A DNA stretch of 20,575 nucleotides from a virus. Position 1 is the stretch's first letter. Each line of letters starts with the position of its first letter. Below the pieces are notes generated by a model. It worked only from the letters and a program-made list of their open reading frames with translations, ran no database searches and was not told the origin of the DNA. Of the stretch, positions 8,819 to 15,246 are shown piece after piece. The stretch is from positions 1 to 20,575 of the IMG/VR virus record IMGVR_UViG_3300008448_000836. One strand, given 5' to 3'. Position numbers and translations under genes: made by a program.

Positions 8819-9753
8819 ATCATTCCCATTTTTAATTGCATTAATCGTTCAAATGTTAAAACATCGATATCTGCTAATATATTTGTAATTTTTTTAAATC
8901 CTAATTCTGATGCATCTTCACTTTTTAATTCTACAAAATATACATTTAATCCTTCTCCCATAAATCGCTCAGCAATTTGAAGTGCATTTTTTAAAGCATC
9001 CGCATCTAAACATATATAAATGTTTCGTACGCGCTCTTGAATAATTTTTTTTTGAAGTGCGGGTTGTATTATTTTTCCAAATAATGGAATTGCATTTCTT
9101 TTAATAGAAATTGCATCAAATGAACCTTCGCAAAGTATAATAGGTTCTGCCCAATTTATAAACAGTTCGAACCCAATAATATCTTTTGATATTTTAGGAT
9201 TTTTATGTTTTTGTTTGTCATTCTTATAAAATGCTCTAGATACAAAATAATTTAATTGGCCGTTACCATCATAACTTGGAATAATAATTTTGCCGGAATA
9301 TTCTCCATTCTCGCAATATCCAATTCGATATTTAATAATATCAAAAATAGTAATTCCTCGAGATTCTAAATAATAAATTGCATTTCTATAATCAGGAGTT
9401 AATTTTTTTATCCATAATGGTCGATAATCGTCTGGCAATTGTATTGCAACACTTTTTTCTGTTGTAGTATCATGATTACGATACTTTGAAGTTTCAATGA
9501 TACGGGCTAATTGTTCAAACTTTTCTTTTGATAAATTTAATTGTTTAAACAATGAAACAATGCTTCGACCTTTTTTTTCAGATATCCAACAATGCCATGG
9601 ATTTTCGCCGTTATGATTAGTATTGATATCAATTTCTAATTTTGGCTTGTAGTGAGAAATAAAAGGAGAAAAAAATGCAATGTTATTCCCGGAAGTAGAT
9701 TTACCTTTACCTAATACTGATTCCAGTAACTGTAATAACTTAAGATTCTTCAT
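8809..9753 (-). CDS. DNA primase (DnaG-type TOPRIM) with degenerate zinc ribbon
   Basis: 314 residues from the ATG at 9753. It would synthesise RNA primers for lagging-strand replication. YYLESRGIT (127-135) matches the LxxRGI element of the DnaG polymerase core. GKIIIPSYDGNGQ (154-166) matches its FPxxDxxG-type strand. TOPRIM residues are Glu209 (CEG, 208-210) and Asp250/Asp252 (LDAD). The N-terminal zinc-binding position reads SPFISH (29-34) and WHCWIS (53-58), where related primases have CPxCxH and WxCWxC; only Cys55 and His34 remain. An in-frame upstream ATG at 9825 was rejected because it adds 24 residues of Ile/Asn/Tyr-rich translated AT-rich leader, and homology-like sequence begins at MKNLKLLQLLESVLGKG. 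The stop overlaps the start of the Mre11-Rad50 gene, so the two form one operon. Primase identity is secure; T4 gp61 equivalence is inference. Confidence 0.88.
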   Translation of the reverse strand: MKNLKLLQLLESVLGKGKSTSGNNIAFFSPFISHYKPKLEIDINTNHNGENPWHCWISEKKGRSIVSLFKQLNLSKEKFEQLARIIETSKYRNHDTTTEKSVAIQLPDDYRPLWIKKLTPDYRNAIYYLESRGITIFDIIKYRIGYCENGEYSGKIIIPSYDGNGQLNYFVSRAFYKNDKQKHKNPKISKDIIGFELFINWAEPIILCEGSFDAISIKRNAIPLFGKIIQPALQKKIIQERVRNIYICLDADALKNALQIAERFMGEGLNVYFVELKSEDASELGFKKITNILADIDVLTFERLMQLKMGMIWA

Positions 9754-9794
9754 TATATAATATAATGAATTATTAGTTCTTTTCCAATTAAATA

Positions 9795-9812
9795 TAATAA
9801 TATAAATAATAT
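9795..9812 (-). promoter_or_regulatory. Degenerate copy of the AT-rich late-like motif in the primase leader
   Basis: The minus strand contains TTATTTATATTATTA, close to the ATATTTATATWAAAT motif of the structural-gene gaps, and the plus strand has TATAAATA at 9801-9808. It lies about 47 nt before the primase ATG. In such AT-rich sequence this could be chance. Confidence 0.25.
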
Positions 9813-9846
9813 TAGTTAGACACATACATTACATTCCTGGTCTAAC

Positions 9847-9871
9847 GATCGATTCAATAAAAGAATCAATC
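9847..9871 (-). other. Stem-loop in the primase operon leader (9-bp stem, 7-nt loop)
   Basis: On the minus strand, GATTGATTC pairs with GAATCGATC (one G-T wobble) across the loop TTTTATT. No T-tract follows, so it is not an intrinsic terminator. It lies within the first 50 nt of the transcript predicted from the promoter at 9903-9931. Confidence 0.5.
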
Positions 9872-9872
9872 T

Positions 9873-9895
9873 ATTAATTAAATAAATAAATTAAT
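9873..9895 (-). other. AT-only stem-loop at the predicted 5' end of the primase transcript
   Basis: ATTAATT and AATTAAT form a 7-bp inverted repeat around a 9-nt loop, 1 nt from the next stem-loop. All pairs are A-T, so it is weak as RNA. It could equally be an easily melted DNA element. Confidence 0.35.
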
Positions 9896-9902
9896 TATCA
9901 TG

Positions 9903-9931
9903 AATATATTAAATTAAATTGTAACTTCCAA
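9903..9931 (-). promoter_or_regulatory. Sigma70-like promoter for the primase / Mre11-Rad50 operon
   Basis: The minus strand has TTGGAA (9926-9931, 4 of 6 matches to TTGACA), a 17-nt spacer, then TATATT (9903-9908, 5 of 6 matches to TATAAT). Transcription would start near 9896 and give a leader of about 143 nt. It sits just after the terminator of the preceding gene, where a new promoter is needed. The low GC content raises the chance of a false match. Confidence 0.5.
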
Positions 9932-9949
9932 CCGAAAGTATTGAATAGT

Positions 9950-9978
9950 AAAAAAGTACAACATTTCTGCTGTACTTT
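9950..9978 (-). terminator. Intrinsic terminator after the 170-aa gene
   Basis: The minus strand forms AAAGTACAGC / GTTGTACTTT, a 10-bp stem with one G-T wobble and the 6-nt loop AGAAAT, running straight into a T-tract (plus-strand A run 9950-9955). It begins 7 nt after the stop codon at 9986-9988. This is the best terminator in the window and separates the upstream genes from the primase block. Confidence 0.85.
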
Positions 9979-9985
9979 GCATAAT

Positions 9986-10498
9986 TTATTTACCGGTAAT
10001 ACCATCTACATACTCATCTTTATCTTCATCACAATATGCGTCGATAATATAAAAACTATCTGTTAATGCATTCCAAATATTTGAATCTGATTGTTTTATT
10101 TTTTTTGATAATTTATTTACAAAATTAAAAACTGCGTGTGGTACTCGATTTGATTGACAAAATTTTTCAACTTCTAGAACAATTGCTTGACAAGCTCCTA
10201 AATCTTTATTACGTACAGCTCGTTTCCAATCCGAATCAGATTCAAATGTACACATTAAAGCATCATGCTCCCATTTACTAAATTTTGGATTATTGATATG
10301 CATATAATATATGTAATCTGCAGGATGTGTAATGTTTATAACTTTAAATTTAGATTCATCATGTCCTGGGATACTTTTTATAAGTAATCCTGCAAAATAT
10401 AAAATTGATTCATCTTGGTCATTAATTTCTTGTTCTGAATAACCTAATACAGATAATTGATGTCTAATTGCCAATAAAATACTGTTTTCTTTTTTCAT
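9986..10498 (-). CDS. Hypothetical protein, 170 aa
   Basis: Not recognised. A soluble, mostly helical-looking protein with no signal peptide or membrane segment. Residues 1-45 are amphipathic helix-like, the middle has aromatic and His/Asn-rich stretches (HPADYIYYMHINNPKFSKWE), and the C-terminus is acidic (DEDKDEYVD). Two Cys (in ALMCTF and GACQAI) and one Cys in FCQSN form no clear metal motif. I chose the ATG at 10498, preceded by AAAGAGAG. An in-frame ATG at 10531 would add MFSNLKFKKRV and has AGGGG directly abutting it, too close for normal use. Neighbours are the Holliday-junction resolvase upstream and, beyond a strong terminator, the primase downstream; it may take part in nucleic-acid metabolism, but nothing in the sequence shows it. 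Confidence 0.7.
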   Translation of the reverse strand: MKKENSILLAIRHQLSVLGYSEQEINDQDESILYFAGLLIKSIPGHDESKFKVINITHPADYIYYMHINNPKFSKWEHDALMCTFESDSDWKRAVRNKDLGACQAIVLEVEKFCQSNRVPHAVFNFVNKLSKKIKQSDSNIWNALTDSFYIIDAYCDEDKDEYVDGITGK

Positions 10499-10535
10499 AA
10501 CTCTCTTTTTAAATTTTAAATTAGAGAACATCCCC

Positions 10536-10549
10536 TAATTGCTTAATAT
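10536..10549 (-). promoter_or_regulatory. Possible promoter element (TTTATATTAAGC) before the 170-aa gene
   Basis: The minus strand shares TTTATATTAA with the late-like motif copies at 15263 and 17261 but lacks the preceding ATA. It also contains TATATT, usable as a -10 box, without a convincing -35. It lies about 38 nt before the ATG at 10498. Confidence 0.25.
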
Positions 10550-10565
10550 AAAGATAAGGTTAATA

Positions 10566-10583
10566 AAGTTAGGATCCTAATTT
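10566..10583. terminator. Weak hairpin around the palindrome TTAGGATCCTAA after the resolvase gene
   Basis: The 12-nt perfect palindrome (10569-10580) can fold with a GATC loop. On the plus strand it is flanked by AAAG and six T, an arrangement closer to a plus-strand terminator than a minus-strand one. It follows the resolvase stop at 10592 in the minus direction, where the T-tract is broken (CTTTATT). Terminator, operator or chance are all possible. Confidence 0.3.
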
Positions 10584-10591
10584 TTTAGCAA

Positions 10592-11077
10592 TTATTTTTC
10601 AAAAAAACTTTTAATTTGTTTTGGAGATTCGCCCGTTTTAACACATTCTGTAAGCCACTCTTCCGGAATACTTTTTTTGGCTACATGTTTAATTCCTAGC
10701 TTTAATGCATATGATTCATATGTTGTTTTGCTACCTTTTGAAATTTTTTGTGTAGGTGTCTGAAATACTAGACGAATATCAATACCTGGATTTGAAGCTA
10801 AAACATGTTTCATTTTAAGTCGATCAATACTAGTCCATCGTCCTTTAGTTTCAATGTACATGATATTGCCATCTTTTTTTATAAAAATAAAATCAGGTGT
10901 ATATTTTGCTTTGCGTTCCGGAACTACGTAATTTAATGTTTCTGTCTCGTAATTCAAATCATATTCAGTGTTTTTTATTTGATCAGCAACTGTATGTTCT
11001 AATCCTGATTTATAACCGTATTTATATGCTTCGGCTCGTGTAGAGCTTCCGGCACTATGCCAATGATTTTTAGCCAT
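10592..11077 (-). CDS. T7 endonuclease I-like Holliday-junction resolvase
   Basis: 161 residues; T7 endonuclease I has 149. It would cut four-way and branched DNA before packaging. The catalytic residues of the PD-(D/E)XK fold are all present: Glu27 (KSGLEHTV), Asp62 (YTPDF), Glu76 and Lys78 (ETKGRW), matching T7 Glu20, Asp55, Glu65 and Lys67. The C-terminal part (KGSKTTYESYALKLGIKHV, then IPEEWL) also matches the T7 protein, where the equivalent is SPTSYGEFCEKHGIKFAD and IPAEWI. I chose the ATG at 11077 rather than the in-frame ATG at 11155, because the longer form would overlap the upstream gene by 62 nt and adds Asn/Lys-rich sequence absent from the family. It starts 16 nt after the stop of the 250-residue gene. 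Family assignment is secure; the symbol is left blank because the genome type is unclear. Confidence 0.93.
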   Translation of the reverse strand: MAKNHWHSAGSSTRAEAYKYGYKSGLEHTVADQIKNTEYDLNYETETLNYVVPERKAKYTPDFIFIKKDGNIMYIETKGRWTSIDRLKMKHVLASNPGIDIRLVFQTPTQKISKGSKTTYESYALKLGIKHVAKKSIPEEWLTECVKTGESPKQIKSFFEK

Positions 11078-11093
11078 AACTTGTTGTTTATAT

Positions 11094-11846
11094 TTATTTT
11101 GTTTTAGGTTTAATTTTAAACAGTTTAATTTGTTCTTGCCATATAGCCATAACACGTTCGTGTATTTGCGAATCAGTAAATTGCATATTTAATATAAACT
11201 TATTGTTTGCTGGACTAGCTAATTTAAATGCTGCAGACCCGCCTGTTAAATTATTAAGTACTTGTATTCCTTGTTTACTATCCCAATCAAACCAATTTCC
11301 AGGCCTAGTATTACTGTTAAATATTTGATTAATACCACGTATAATAAACCCGTTGCTGCTATTTTCTGGATCTATTTCTTGGAACTTTTGTGATTTTAAT
11401 GTTATAGTTGAATAATTTCTACTAAAAAAATATTGATATGCATCTTTATTGCTAGCAATTAATTTTTGCATGGTTGCATTTGGATATATTAATCTTAATA
11501 TAACATCGACATAACATGCTTTAATAGCTGTGCTTAAACGTTTTGTGCAAATACGATAAACTGCATTTTCATCGATATCTAAAGTTTTTACCTGTTTTGC
11601 AATTTCTCTATTAAAATAAATTGCGTTTATTATTAATTTGCCAATTAACTCACCATGCTCAGCTAACTGTTTTCCAAATGTAGTTTGTGTATCATCATTA
11701 TGTATTTTTGGATCTAGTTTAACTACCGGTGGAGCCCCGGGCTCATCCTTAGGTTTTGTAACTACGGTAGTACGTACATTTAATACATCCTCTACATCCT
11801 CAGAATTACTTACAGCATCCCAATCAATTTGTTCAAATAGTTTCAT
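11094..11846 (-). CDS. Hypothetical protein, 250 aa
   Basis: Not recognised. It starts 1 nt after the stop of the 415-residue gene and is surely co-transcribed with it. Residues 1-60 are polar, acidic and Pro-rich and look disordered (NSEDVEDVLNV, then KPKDEPGAPP). Residues 60-130 look helical (FGKQLAEHGELIGKLIINAI). The C-terminal half contains Asn/Ser/Trp segments (RPGNWFDWDSKQGIQVLNN) and ends in a basic tail, FKIKPKTK. No membrane segment or catalytic motif was seen. The opening MKLFEQ fits the short Leu-rich N-termini of the two genes before it. A virion or internal-head protein is possible from context; nothing shows it directly. Confidence 0.75.
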   Translation of the reverse strand: MKLFEQIDWDAVSNSEDVEDVLNVRTTVVTKPKDEPGAPPVVKLDPKIHNDDTQTTFGKQLAEHGELIGKLIINAIYFNREIAKQVKTLDIDENAVYRICTKRLSTAIKACYVDVILRLIYPNATMQKLIASNKDAYQYFFSRNYSTITLKSQKFQEIDPENSSNGFIIRGINQIFNSNTRPGNWFDWDSKQGIQVLNNLTGGSAAFKLASPANNKFILNMQFTDSQIHERVMAIWQEQIKLFKIKPKTK

Positions 11847-11847
11847 A

Positions 11848-13095
11848 TTACAATTGTCTTTTCTTAGTTAATTCATCTACAAATTGTTGATCAACAAATT
11901 TATTAGTAGTATTTGTTAACGAAATTTTTAAACCGGTTATTAATATATTTTTGCATATACCTACTACTGTTTGTGTTGCTTCACCATAATCTCCACGATT
12001 ATCTTGTTTAGTTAATGCTGTTTCTAATAAAGATAACGCATCTTTCATTTTCTTTTTTTGCAATTTTATTTTCTTATTATTAGTAATTGCCGGTAATGTA
12101 GCATAGGCATCATTAAGAAATTTAATCATTGCAGCCTGAACTTTATAAAATTCATTATTATTAGCAGTTTCTTTAAATTTAAATCCATCTTTCGGAACTA
12201 CAATATCAGATATATAATCAACTACAGATCTATTTTCTCGCTGACAAATATTTGCAAATTGTTTTACCTCAACTGGGTATTTAAATGTATATTCTTTTTT
12301 CTTTAAACTAGTTGCAAATTTCATTGTAGCAGTATCATAATCTCCAGTAACTGGCAGACCATTTTCAGTTTGAAATTGTTGAATTGCTCCTTTTAATTCA
12401 CATCCAAATTTATTTTGTACTGTATAGTTAAATAATGATGATTCTAAATTAAAATATGCATATAATTCTCGTACGACACGACTTTCATCGCCATATGATA
12501 TAGTAACATATGGAGCATTTGCTAGCGTTACTGGTTCTATATTAATTTCGCGTGTCCATTCATTAAAATTAACATCTTCTAAATTAAATACTAGTGCGCC
12601 CCCGGATAACTTATTAATATATCCTTCCATGGTGTTTGTCAATGTTTTTGGAATTAATGATGTTTTAACATATGTTGCAACTGAATAATATTTTGCAATT
12701 ATACGATCTGATTTAGGATTACGTGCGTCTCGCTTTGCATCGGTTTTTAAATCTCCAGTAATTATCCAAACATAATCTGGCCCTGTCATTGGTAAATAAC
12801 CACCTCGAAGTCCATTTAATTTTAATACTACATTTGTTTGAAATTCAATTGGCGTTATTTCCCTGCTACGTTTTCCTGTTACGTCATCTTTATCACGTAA
12901 ACCAACACGTTTCAACGTAACCCGCGTTCCTCCTAAGTTATAGAAATTCATGTCTTTTGACGCAATTCCTAACGGCGTTCGAATTTGCGAATTAATAAAA
13001 GTTAAATCCTCAGCTTGTAATGGTTCTATCCCTAAAACCATACTATCCTCTGTTAATATATTACGAATTATTTGTTCTAATAATTTACTCATCAT
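11848..13095 (-). CDS. 415-aa protein with peptidoglycan-binding-like repeats
   Basis: The N-terminus MMSKLLEQIIRNILTED is an amphipathic helix followed by an unrecognised mixed region to about residue 220. Residues 234-264 contain GAIQQFQTENGLPVTG, then DYDTATM, a good match to the PG_binding_1 repeat (AxxxFQxxxGLxVTGxxDxxT). A second, weaker unit may lie at about 326-390, ending RGDYGEATQTVV. Such domains anchor lysins, tail-associated wall hydrolases or spikes to the cell wall; no hydrolase catalytic motif was seen, so this could be a binding or structural protein. There are two adjacent Met codons (13095 and 13092); either may be used, with GGA about 6-9 nt upstream. A late-promoter-like motif lies 13 nt before the start, and the next gene follows after 1 nt. 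Confidence 0.78.
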   Translation of the reverse strand: MMSKLLEQIIRNILTEDSMVLGIEPLQAEDLTFINSQIRTPLGIASKDMNFYNLGGTRVTLKRVGLRDKDDVTGKRSREITPIEFQTNVVLKLNGLRGGYLPMTGPDYVWIITGDLKTDAKRDARNPKSDRIIAKYYSVATYVKTSLIPKTLTNTMEGYINKLSGGALVFNLEDVNFNEWTREINIEPVTLANAPYVTISYGDESRVVRELYAYFNLESSLFNYTVQNKFGCELKGAIQQFQTENGLPVTGDYDTATMKFATSLKKKEYTFKYPVEVKQFANICQRENRSVVDYISDIVVPKDGFKFKETANNNEFYKVQAAMIKFLNDAYATLPAITNNKKIKLQKKKMKDALSLLETALTKQDNRGDYGEATQTVVGICKNILITGLKISLTNTTNKFVDQQFVDELTKKRQL

Positions 13096-13102
13096 TATTC
13101 CA

Positions 13103-13117
13103 TTTTATATAAATATG
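13103..13117 (-). promoter_or_regulatory. Late-promoter-like motif before the 415-aa gene
   Basis: The coding strand reads CATATTTATATAAAA. The octamer ATATTTAT ends 13 nt before the ATG at 13095, the shortest spacing of the five sites, and the motif begins 2 nt after the TGA stop of the kinase-like gene. The plus strand has TATAAATA at 13108-13115. Confidence 0.6.
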
Positions 13118-13119
13118 TA

Positions 13120-13662
13120 TCACCAATCAACCATTATCATGTTACCATCCCATAACATGATATTGCTGGAATTAAAATCTAAATCTAAATCTAAATCTTC
13201 AATTCCGGTTTTGTTAATGTCTTGTTGCAAAGCCCGTAAAAAATTAACTAGTTTTTGATTAACATTTCTTGCTCCATCATTATCTAGAAATTCAAAAATA
13301 GTAACTTCTCCGCCTTCTGCACGTGCATATTGAGCAAATTTGTTCATGAATTTATCAATCATTATTTTATCCGCCTGTGGCAACGATTCCGCGTTTGCCA
13401 TTATGTACATATGTTGTTTTTTATCAACATAATAAATTGGAATAAACGTTGTAAATTCAGACCACCTACCTACTATTACCGTAGCAACGTCAAACTCATC
13501 TCGTTCTTGTGTAATTTTAAAACAACGATCTTCGCCATCTATTTCATAAACACGACCGTTATCTCCAGCACCAATAAATCTAAATTGCTTATTTTTAATT
13601 TTATCTAATAAACGCTTTAAATCTGTATCTACTATTTCCAATAATGATTTTAATCGTATCAT
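13120..13662 (-). CDS. Minimal protein-kinase-like protein (N-lobe to DFG only)
   Basis: 180 residues with the kinase core motifs in order: glycine loop GAGDNGRVY (31-39), Lys49 in CFKI, a likely helix-C Glu56, a hinge-like MYIMANAESLP, catalytic-loop LDFNSSN (Asp162, Asn167) and a DFG-like VDW (Asp179). The Asp-to-Asn spacing (5) and Asn-to-Asp spacing (12) fit the kinase pattern (5 and 13 in PKA). The protein ends one residue after the DFG-equivalent Asp, so the activation segment and the rest of the C-lobe are missing, against about 250-300 residues in a full kinase. It starts 2 nt after the LamG-like gene, with AAAGGA overlapping that gene's stop. It may be an active small-molecule or protein kinase, or an ATP-binding pseudokinase; the substrate is unknown. 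I recall similar short kinase-like proteins from marine phages, unverified here. Confidence 0.75.
   Translation of the reverse strand: MIRLKSLLEIVDTDLKRLLDKIKNKQFRFIGAGDNGRVYEIDGEDRCFKITQERDEFDVATVIVGRWSEFTTFIPIYYVDKKQHMYIMANAESLPQADKIMIDKFMNKFAQYARAEGGEVTIFEFLDNDGARNVNQKLVNFLRALQQDINKTGIEDLDLDLDFNSSNIMLWDGNMIMVDW
13175..13198 (-). repeat. Four tandem copies of the hexamer AAATCT (plus strand) in the kinase-like gene
   Basis: A perfect 24-nt hexanucleotide repeat. It encodes an alternating Asp-Leu run just before the catalytic loop, including Asp162. Slippage would add or remove Leu-Asp pairs in frame. Confidence 0.85.
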
Positions 13663-13664
13663 GA

Positions 13665-15239
13665 TTATCCTTTAAACGCAATATTTGTATCCAAGTCAAT
13701 GCGAATCAAAAAATTCATATCAACATCATTTCTTTTTTTAATTGGTTGAGCTAATTTTCCAATTGCAACTAGTTGTCCTGCATCATCATATAAACCAATT
13801 GTAGTTATATACGGAGCAAAATCACTACCACTAACAAATGGAAAATATGTTTGATCATCATCTTGTGTCAATGATAAATTGGTCGACATATTAAAATCAC
13901 CAGCATCTAATCGGGCAATAGCACTTAATTCATGTATAGTAACTGTACTACGATAACTTGCAGTATATGGACTAGACAAAAGGCCGTTATATCGATAATC
14001 CGGAGATGATATTACAACTACGCCATGTTTGCCAAATACGTTGCCTACATTTGCTGTTTGCAAAAATGTACCACCCTCGCTACGGTCGGATAACGCACTT
14101 ATATTGGCAGTTGTAAGCGACTTATTAAAGACTCTAATTTCATCTAGTACAGCACTTAGACCTGAATATCCGCTAGCATAACCGCCTATTTTTACTGTGC
14201 TAGTATTATCAATTCTGGCGCTAGCAGTAAACGGAGACATTGTATTTATTAATAACGAATCGGTTACTGAATTATTCAATGTTCCATTAACATGTATTTT
14301 TAATAAACTGCCTGATTTTTGGCAAACAACATGATTCCAATCTCCAGATAATACTGAACTAGTAACTTGTGTTTTAAATGATGTGCTTCCTGCTGCAGAA
14401 AATACAATACTATTACTACCACTTAATTCAATTTTAAATGGATATTGTGCTTGTGAAGAACCTGATGCTTTTGCTAGTATCAATTGATTATCGCTAGACC
14501 CATGTGCAGAAGAACTTATAAACAATGAAATTGCATAATCATGATCACGATCATAATATCCATCAATTGGAATATCAATATATCCTTTAAGATTAAATTT
14601 AGCAGCTAAACCAATTGATAGTGTTGACCCCGTGCTAGTTTTAACGCCAGGCACATATGTTACGTTTTCCGATGTATATTTAATTCTGCTTGTATCAAAA
14701 TATTCATTGAATCCTTCATACAATGTTTCGCCACCAACGATTGAACTAGTATTAAATGCAGTATCATATACATTGCTATATACATCAGATGCTAATGAAT
14801 ACCCGGTTGTTGTTAATGCAAATGAAGCCGGTTTAATTGCTTCTCCAATTTTTAATTGTGGAATTGCAATAATTGATGCCGATTGATACAAAGCTTTTTT
14901 TGTGCGAGTTAAATTGGTCGGACCAAATGTTTTTGATGGCTGATCTTTATATTTGTAATATAAATGATTGATTGAATAATATGTTATTGATTGCAATGTT
15001 CCATCAATATTCATCAAATCATTGTATGTTAATTCAGATCCGAGTGCCGCTAAATTATTGATGTCGGTATATACACCATTTAATGGTAATGCGCTAGAAG
15101 TAGAACTGCCTGAATAAATAGACCAAGATTTATATGCCTTAAACGGATTGACAGATACATCTGAACTGTCAATTTTTTTGAAGACCGTAGGATATAATCC
15201 TTGATACGTTTCTGTATTTATAATTCTAGATTCTGCCAT
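13665..15239 (-). CDS. LamG/concanavalin-like virion protein (524 aa)
   Basis: Residues 1-210 are a conserved-looking N-terminal region (VFKKIDSSDVSVNPFKAYKS; SITYYSINHLYYKYKD; YEGFNEYFDTSRI) of a type I recognise from marine T4-like phage virion proteins of unknown role. Residues about 211-385 form a LamG/concanavalin-type beta sandwich: DRDHDYAISLFISS, then SGDWNHVVCQKSGSLLKIHV, then LDEIRVFNKSLT, the typical edge strand. Residues 474-518 (PYITTIGLYDDAGQLVAIGK) form a module shared with the C-terminus of the 15302-16579 product. The protein probably sits in the baseplate or at the tail periphery, where LamG domains could bind glycans. The late-promoter-like motif lies within the terminator hairpin just upstream, 28 nt from the ATG. 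Confidence 0.8.
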   Translation of the reverse strand: MAESRIINTETYQGLYPTVFKKIDSSDVSVNPFKAYKSWSIYSGSSTSSALPLNGVYTDINNLAALGSELTYNDLMNIDGTLQSITYYSINHLYYKYKDQPSKTFGPTNLTRTKKALYQSASIIAIPQLKIGEAIKPASFALTTTGYSLASDVYSNVYDTAFNTSSIVGGETLYEGFNEYFDTSRIKYTSENVTYVPGVKTSTGSTLSIGLAAKFNLKGYIDIPIDGYYDRDHDYAISLFISSSAHGSSDNQLILAKASGSSQAQYPFKIELSGSNSIVFSAAGSTSFKTQVTSSVLSGDWNHVVCQKSGSLLKIHVNGTLNNSVTDSLLINTMSPFTASARIDNTSTVKIGGYASGYSGLSAVLDEIRVFNKSLTTANISALSDRSEGGTFLQTANVGNVFGKHGVVVISSPDYRYNGLLSSPYTASYRSTVTIHELSAIARLDAGDFNMSTNLSLTQDDDQTYFPFVSGSDFAPYITTIGLYDDAGQLVAIGKLAQPIKKRNDVDMNFLIRIDLDTNIAFKG

Positions 15240-15246
15240 AATCAGT

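Noticed and set aside
9754-9825. Longer primase start at 9825
   Set aside because: The extra 24 residues are translated AT-rich leader, and family-like sequence begins at the ATG at 9753.
9826-9985. tRNA or structured small RNA in the 232-nt gap
   Set aside because: No cloverleaf, CCA end or T-loop sequence is present. The only structures are two simple stem-loops and the terminator.
11078-11155. Longer resolvase start at 11155
   Set aside because: It would overlap the upstream gene by 62 nt and adds sequence without a counterpart in endonuclease I.
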